NCBI RefSeq assembly: GCF_003086295.3
Contig: NW_027255468.1
Span: 210,398 to 274,397, forward strand
DNA: 64,000 nt
Source: Arachis hypogaea
Lineage: Eukaryota > Streptophyta > Magnoliopsida > Fabales > Fabaceae
Reading direction: 5' to 3'
In this document: in pieces, positions 57,323 to 64,000 of the stretch
Layout: each line of letters starts with the position of its first letter
Numbering within the stretch: the first letter of the stretch is position 1
Notes under the pieces: generated by a model
Seen by the model: only the letters and a program-made list of their open reading frames with translations
Databases searched by the model: none
Told to the model about the DNA's origin: nothing
Made by a program: the position numbers and the translations under genes

Positions 57323-58426
57323 GAGAGAAAAACCGAAAAAAAACCGGAGGAGCCTGCCGAAGATGAGGCCATTACGGCTCGCCTTTATGGTCCTTCTGGG
57401 ATAAGCGTCATTTAAGAACGAAGGTCAGCACACGTAAAAAAAAAAAAAAAAAAAAAAAACTCAAAGAAATAAAAACCGAAAAAAAACCGGAGGAGCCTCC
57501 GAAGATGAGGCCATTACAAGGCTCGCCTTTATGTGTCCTTCTCTGGATAAGCGTCTTAAAGAACGATGGTCAGCACAACGGAAAAAAAAAAAAAAAAAAA
57601 AAAAAACTCAGAGAGATAAGACCGAAAAAAAAACCGGAGGAGGCCTGCCGAAGATGAGGCACATTACGGCTCGCCTTTATGTGTCCTTCTCGGGATAGCG
57701 TCATTTAAAGAACGAAGGTCAGCACAACGTAAAAAAAAAAAAAAAAAAAAAAAAAACAACCGAGAAAAAACCGAAAAAAAAAAAAACCGAGGAGCCTGCC
57801 GAAGATGAGGCCATTACAGCTCGCCTTTATGTGTCCTTCTCGGGATAGCGTCATTTAAAGAAAGGTCAGCACAACGTAAAAAAAAAGAAAAAAAAAAACT
57901 CTGAGAAAAAACCGAAAAAAAAACCGGAGGAGCCTGCCGAAGATGAGGCCATTACAGCTCGCCTTTATGTGTCCTTCTCGGGATAGCGTCATTTAAAGAA
58001 CGATGTCAGCAACAACGTAAAAAAAAAAAAAAAAAAAAAACCAGAGAAAAAACGAAAAAAAAAACGGAGGAGCCTGCCGAAGATGAGCATTACGCTCGCC
58101 TTATGTGTCCTTCTCGGAACGTCATTTAAAGAACGAGGTCAGCAACAAAAAAAAAAAAAAAAAAAACTCGAGAATAATCGAAAAAAAAAAACCGGAGGAG
58201 CCTGCCGAAGATGAGGCCATTACGGCTCGCCTTTATGTGTCCTTCTCGGGATAGCGTCATTTAAAGAACGAAGGTCAGACACAACGTAAAAAAAAAAAAA
58301 AAACTCTGAGAAAAAACCGAAAAAAAAAACCGGAGGAAGCCTGCCGAAGATGAGGCCATTACGGCTCAGCTTTATGTGTCCTTCTCGGGATAGCGTCATT
58401 TTTAAAGAACGATAGGTCAGCACAAC

Positions 58427-58464
<38 letters not shown>

Positions 58465-58862
58465 CAGAGAAAAAACCGACAAAAAAACCGGGAGGAGCCT
58501 GCCGAAGATGAGGCCATTACAGGCTCGCCTTTATGTGTCCTTCTCTGGTACGTCATTTAAAAGAACGATGGTCAGCACAACGGAAAAAAAAAAAAAAGAA
58601 AAAAAAAACTCAGAGAGATAATCGAAAAAAAAACCGGAGGAGCCTGCGAAGATGAGGACATTACGGCTCGCTTTATGTGTCCTTCTCGGGGATAGCGTCA
58701 TTTAAAGAACGAGGTCAGCACAACGTAAAAAAGAAAAAAAAAAACTCTGAGAAAAACCGAAAAAAAAAACCGGAGGACCTGCCGAAGATGAGGCCATTAT
58801 AAGCTCGCCTTATGTGTCCTTCTCGGGATAGCGTCATTTAAAGAACGAAGGTCAAGCACAAC

Positions 58863-58902
<40 letters not shown>

Positions 58903-59177
58903 AGAGAAAAAACCGAAAAAAAACCGGAGGACCTGCGAAGATGAGGCCATACAGCTCGCCTTTATGTGTCCTTCTCGGGATAGGCGTCATTTAAGAACGA
59001 AGGTCAGCACAACGTAAAAAAAAAAAAAAAAAAAAAAAAATAAAAAAAAAAACTGCAGAGAAATAAAACCGGAGCAAAAATAACTCGGCAGGAGCCTGCC
59101 GAAGATGAGGCCATTACAGCTCGCCTTTATGTGTCCTTCTCGGGATAGCGTCATTTAAAGAACGAGGTCAGCACAAC

Positions 59178-59219
<42 letters not shown>

Positions 59220-59334
59220 AGAGAAATAACCGAAAAAAAACCGGAGGAGCCTGCCGAAGATGAGGCCATTACGGCTCGCCTTATGTGTCCTTCTCGGGAT
59301 AGCGTCATTTAAAAGAACGAAGGTCAGCACAAAC

Positions 59335-59379
<45 letters not shown>

Positions 59380-61269
59380 TTAGAAATAACCCAGAGAAAA
59401 AAAACCGAGACAAAAAAAAACCGGAGGAACCTGCGCGAAGATGAGGCCATTACAGGCTCGCCTTTATGTGTCCTTCTCGGGATAGCGTCATTTTAAAGAA
59501 CGATGGTCAGCACAACGTAAAAAAAAAAAAAAGAAAAAAAAAACCTAAAAAAAAAAACGAAAAAAAACCGGAGGAGCCTGCCGAAGATGAGGCATTACGC
59601 TCGCCTTATGTTCTTCTCGATAGCGTCATTAAAGAACGAAGGTCAGACAACGAAAAAAAAAAAAAAAAAAACTCAGAGAGAATAACGAAAAAAAACCGGA
59701 GAGCCTGCCGAAGATGAGGCATTACAGCTCGCCTTATGTGTCCTTCTCGGGATAGCGTCATTTAAAGAACGAGGTCAGCAAAACGGAAAAAAAAAAAAAA
59801 AAATCAGAGAAATAACCGAAAAAAAACCGGAAGAGCCTGCCGAAGATGAGGCCTACAGCTCGCCTTATGTGCTTCTCTGGATAGCGTCATTTAAAGAACG
59901 ATGGTACACAAATAAAAAAAAAAAAAAAAAAAAACTCAGAGAAAATCGAAAAAAAAACCGGAGGACCTGCCGAAGATGAGGACATTAAGCTCGCCTTTGT
60001 CCTTCTCGGATGCGTCATTTAAAGAACGAAGGTCAGCACAACGTAAAAAAAAAAAAAAACTCAGAGAAAACCGAAAAAAAAACCGGAGGAGCCTGCCGAA
60101 GATGAGGCCATTACAGCTCGCCTTTATGTGTCCTTCTCGGGATAGCGTCATTTAAAGAACGAAGGTCAGCACAACGTAAAAAAAAAAAAAAAAAAAACTC
60201 TGAGAAAAACCGAAAAAAAACCGGAGGAGCCTGCCGAAGATGAGGCCATTACGGCTCGCCTTTATGTGTCCTTCTCGGGATAGCGTCATTTAAAGAACGA
60301 GGTCAGCACAACGTAAAAAAAAAAAAAAAAAAACCAGAGAAAAAACGAAAAAAAACCGGAGGAGCCTGCCGAAGATGAGGCCATTACAGCTCGCCTTTAT
60401 GTGTCCTTCTCGGATAGCGTCATTTAAAGAACGATGGTCAGCACAACTAAAAAAAAAAAAAAAAAAAAACTCAGAGAGAAACGAAAAAAAAACCGGAGGA
60501 GCCTGCCGAAGATGAGGCCATTACGGCTCGCCTTTATGTGTCCTTCTCGGGATAGCGTCATTTAAAGAACGAAGGTCAGCACAACGTAAAAAAAAAAAAA
60601 AAGAAAAAAATCGAAAAAAAAAACCGGAGGAGCCTGCCGAAGATGAGGCCATTACGGCTCGCCTTTATGTGTCCTTCTCGGGATAGCGTCATTTAAAGAA
60701 CGAAGGTCAGCACAACGTAAAAAAAAAAAAAAAAAAAAAAAAACTCAGAGAAAAACCGAAAAAAAACCGGAGGAGCCTGCCGAAGATGAGGCCATTACAG
60801 CTCGCCTTTATGTGTCCTTCTCGGGATAGCGTCATTTAAAGAACGAAGGTCAGCACAACGTAAAAAAAAAAAAAAAAAAAAAAACTCAGAGAAAACGAAA
60901 AAAAAACCGGAGGAGCCTGCCGAAGATGAGGCCATTACGGCTCGCCTTTATGTGTCCTTCTCGGGATAGCGTCATTTAAAGAACGAAGGTCAGCACAACG
61001 TAAAAAAAAAAAAAAACTCTGAGAAAAACCGAAAAAAAAAACCGGAGGAGCCTGCCGAAGATGAGGCCATTACAGCTCGCCTTTATGTGTCCTTCTCGGG
61101 ATAGCGTCATTTAAAGAACGAAGGTCAGCACAACGTAAAAAAAAAAAAAAACTCTGAGAAAAAACCGAAAAAAAAAACCGGAGGAGCCTGCCGAAGATGA
61201 GGCCATTACGGCTCGCCTTTAGTGTCCTTCTCGGGATAGCGTCATTTAAAGACGAAGGTCAGCACAACG

Positions 61270-61300
<31 letters not shown>

Positions 61301-62104
61301 GAAAAAAAACCGGAGGAGCCTGCCGAAGATGAGGCCATTACAGCTCGCCTTTAGTGTCCTTCTCGGATAGCGTCATTTAAAGAACGAAGGTCAGCACAAC
61401 GTAAAAAAAAAAAAAAAAAAAAAAAGAGAAATCGAAAAAAAAAAAACCGGAGGAGCCTGCCGAAGATGAGGCCATTACGCTCGCCTTTATGTGTCCTTCT
61501 CGGGATAGCGTCATTTAAAGAACGAAGTCAGCACAACGTAAAAAGAAAAAAAAAACTCTGAGAAAAAACCGAAAAAAAAAACCGGAGGAGCCTGCCGAAG
61601 ATGAGGCCATTACAGCTCGCCTTTATGTGTCCTTCTCGGGATAAGCGTCATTTAACAGAACGAAGGTCAGCACAAGAAAAAAAAAAAAAAAAAAAAAAAA
61701 ACTCAGAGAAAAACCGACAAAAAAACCGGAGGAGCCTGCCGAAGATGAGGCCATTACAGCTCGCCTTTATGTGTTCCTCTGGATAGCGTCATTTAAAGAA
61801 CGATGGTCAGCACAAACGGAAAAAAAAAAAAAAAAGAAAAAAAAAATTAGAGAGATAATCGAAAAAAAAACCGGAACCGAGGCCTGCCGAAGATGAGGAC
61901 ATTACGGCTCGCCTTTATGTGTCCTTCTCGGGATAGCGTCATTTAAAGAACGAAGGTCAGCACAACGTAAAAAAAAAAAAAACTCTGAGAAAAACCGAAA
62001 AAAAAAAAACCGGAGGAGCCTGCCGAAGATGAGGCCATTAACAGCTCGCCTTTATGTGTCCTTCTCGGGATAGCGTCATTTAAAGAACGAAGGTCAGCAC
62101 AACG

Positions 62105-62147
<43 letters not shown>

Positions 62148-62532
62148 AGAGAAATAACCGAAAAAAACCGGAGGAGCCTGCCGAAGATGAGGCCATTACG
62201 GCTCGCCTTTATGTGTCTTCTCGGGATAGCGTCATTTAAAGTAACGAAGAGGTCAGCACAACGTAAAAAAAAAAAACTCAGAGAAATAACCGAAAAAATA
62301 ACCGGAGGAGCCTGCGAAGATGAGGCCATTACAGCTCGCTTTATGTGTCCTTCTCGGGATAACGTCATTTAAAGAACGAAGGTCAGCACAACTAAAAAAA
62401 AAAAAAAAAAAAACTCAGAGAAATAACCGAAAAAAAAACCGGAGGAGCCTGCCGAAGATGAGGCCATTTACAGCTCGCCTTTAATGTGTCCTTCTCGGGA
62501 TAGCGTCATTAAAGAACGAAGGTCAGCACAAC

Positions 62533-62563
<31 letters not shown>

Positions 62564-64000
62564 CAGAAGAAAAACCGACAAAAAAACCGGAGGAGCCTGC
62601 CGAAGATGAGGCCATTACAGCTCGCCTTTAATGTGTCCTTCTCTGGATAGCGTCATTTAAAGAACGATGGTCAGTACAAAACGGAAAAAAAAAAAAAAAG
62701 AAAAAAAAAAACTCAGAGAAATAACCGAAAAAAAACCGGAGGAGCCTGCCGAAGATGAGGCCATTACAGCTCGCCTTTATGTCCTTCTCGGATAGCGTCA
62801 TTTAAAAAGAACGAGGTCAGCACAACGGAAAAAAAAAAAAAAAAAAAAAAAACTCAGAGAAATACCGAAAAAAAAAACCGGAGGAGCCTGCCGGAAAGAT
62901 GAGCCATTACAGCTCGCTTTATGTGTCCTTCTCGGGATAGGCGTCATTAAAGAACGAAGGTCAGCACAACGTAAAAAAAAAAAAAAAAAAAAAAAAAAAC
63001 TCAGAGAAATAACCGAAAAATAACCGGAGGAGCCTGCCGAAGATGAGGCCATTACGCTCCTTTATGTTCTCTCGGATGCGTATTAAAGACGAAGTCAGCA
63101 CAACGAAAAAAAAAAAAAAAAAACTCAGAAAAAAACCGAAAAAAAACCAGAGCCTGCGAAGATGAGGCCATTACGCTCTTTAGGTGTCCTTCTCGGGATA
63201 GCGTCATTTAAAAAAAGAAGGTCAGCAAAACTAAAAAAAAAAAAAAAAAAAACTCGAGAAAAATCGAAAAAAAACCGGAGAGCCTGCCGAAGAGAGGCCT
63301 TACGTCGCTTTATGTTCCTTCTCGGGATAGCGTCATTTAAAGAACGAAGTCAGCACAACTAAAAAAAAAAAAAAAAAACTGAGAAAAAATCGAAAAAAAA
63401 ACCGGAGAGCCTGCCGAAGATGGGCCATTACGGCTCGCCTTTTGTGTCCTTCTCGGGATAGCGTCATTAAAGAACGAAGGTCAGCACAACGTAAAAAAAA
63501 AAAAAAAAAAAATCATATAGAAAACCGAAAAGAAACCGAGGACCTGCCGAAGATGAGGCCATTACAGCTCGCCTTTATGTGTCCTTCTCGAGATAGCGTC
63601 ATTTAAAGAACGAAGGTCAGGACAACGTAAAAAAAAAAAAAAAAAAAAAAAACTCTGAGAAAAAACCAAAAAAACCGGAGGAGCCTGCCGAAGATGAGGC
63701 CATTACAGCTCGCCTTTATGTGTCCTTCTCGGGATAGCGTCATTTAAAGAACGAAGGTCAGCACAACGTAAAAAAAAAAAAAAAACTCAGAGAAATAACC
63801 GAAAAAAAAAACCGGAGGAGCCTGCCGAAGAGAGGCCATTACGGCTCAAATTTAGGTGTCCTCTCGGGATAGCGTCATTTAAACATTTAAAGAAGATGGT
63901 CAGCACAACGTAAAAAAAAAAAAAATCAGAGAAATAACCGAAAAAAACCGAGGAGCCTGCCGAAGATGAGGCCATTACAGCTCGCTTTATGTGTCCTTCT
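53878..64000 (-). repeat. Poly(T) satellite array, inverted block
   Basis: Same monomer as on the left but in reverse complement (poly(A) on the plus strand), about 70-75 copies, running off the right edge. Some rare variants of the 34.7-42.5 kb zone recur here inverted, for example CCGACAAAAAAACCGG spacers, GAGGACATTACGGC, and long A tracts broken by a G. From about 56 kb many monomers carry small indels. Open frames (Lys-rich on plus, Phe-rich on minus) are repeat translations. Confidence 0.95.

Overview
The window is gene-poor plant heterochromatin. A tandem satellite whose monomers carry long poly(T) tracts fills about 37 kb and runs off both ends. Several Ty3/Gypsy LTR retrotransposons are inserted in it. 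The Athila-type pol, the tRNA-Asp primer site, the 1.7 kb LTRs and the many CAACGTTAGCC blocks in the LTRs suggest a legume, most likely peanut (Arachis). That assignment rests on recognition, not on a search. I see no host gene, tRNA, rRNA or CRISPR array.

Layout: satellite in T-strand orientation (1-9270). Element A, minus strand, from 9271: its 3' LTR, a 3' region, an extra Athila-type ORF with one internal stop, and a gag-protease ORF with no reverse transcriptase or integrase. Element B, plus strand (16892-27635), is a full-length gag-pol element inserted in element A's gag with target-site duplication GTCCA. Element A's gag resumes at 27636-27683 and is then lost in a 1000-N gap (27684-28683). 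Satellite again (28684-43260). Element C, plus strand (43261-50040), is a gag-only element with a truncated 5' LTR, and a solo LTR (45021-46769, duplication GCAAC) is inserted in it. Satellite (50041-52877), a second 1000-N gap (52878-53877), then satellite in the opposite orientation to the end of the window.

How the parts relate: element B encodes all enzymatic domains, though its pol is broken by two single-base deletions. Elements A and C lack pol but share with B the LTR family, a conserved block after the last ORF, and a hairpin next to the 3' LTR; C and B also share the primer site (A's is lost). This is the architecture of an autonomous element with two kinds of non-autonomous partner. 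A and B are mosaics: gag, the last 0.9 kb of the internal region and U3 are almost identical, while protease and R-U5 differ clearly. The two LTRs of B differ, by eye, only by three one-base indels, so B is very young. Its frameshifts may be assembly errors, because other parts of the window (33.2-36.8 kb and about 56-64 kb) are full of small indels typical of unpolished long reads.
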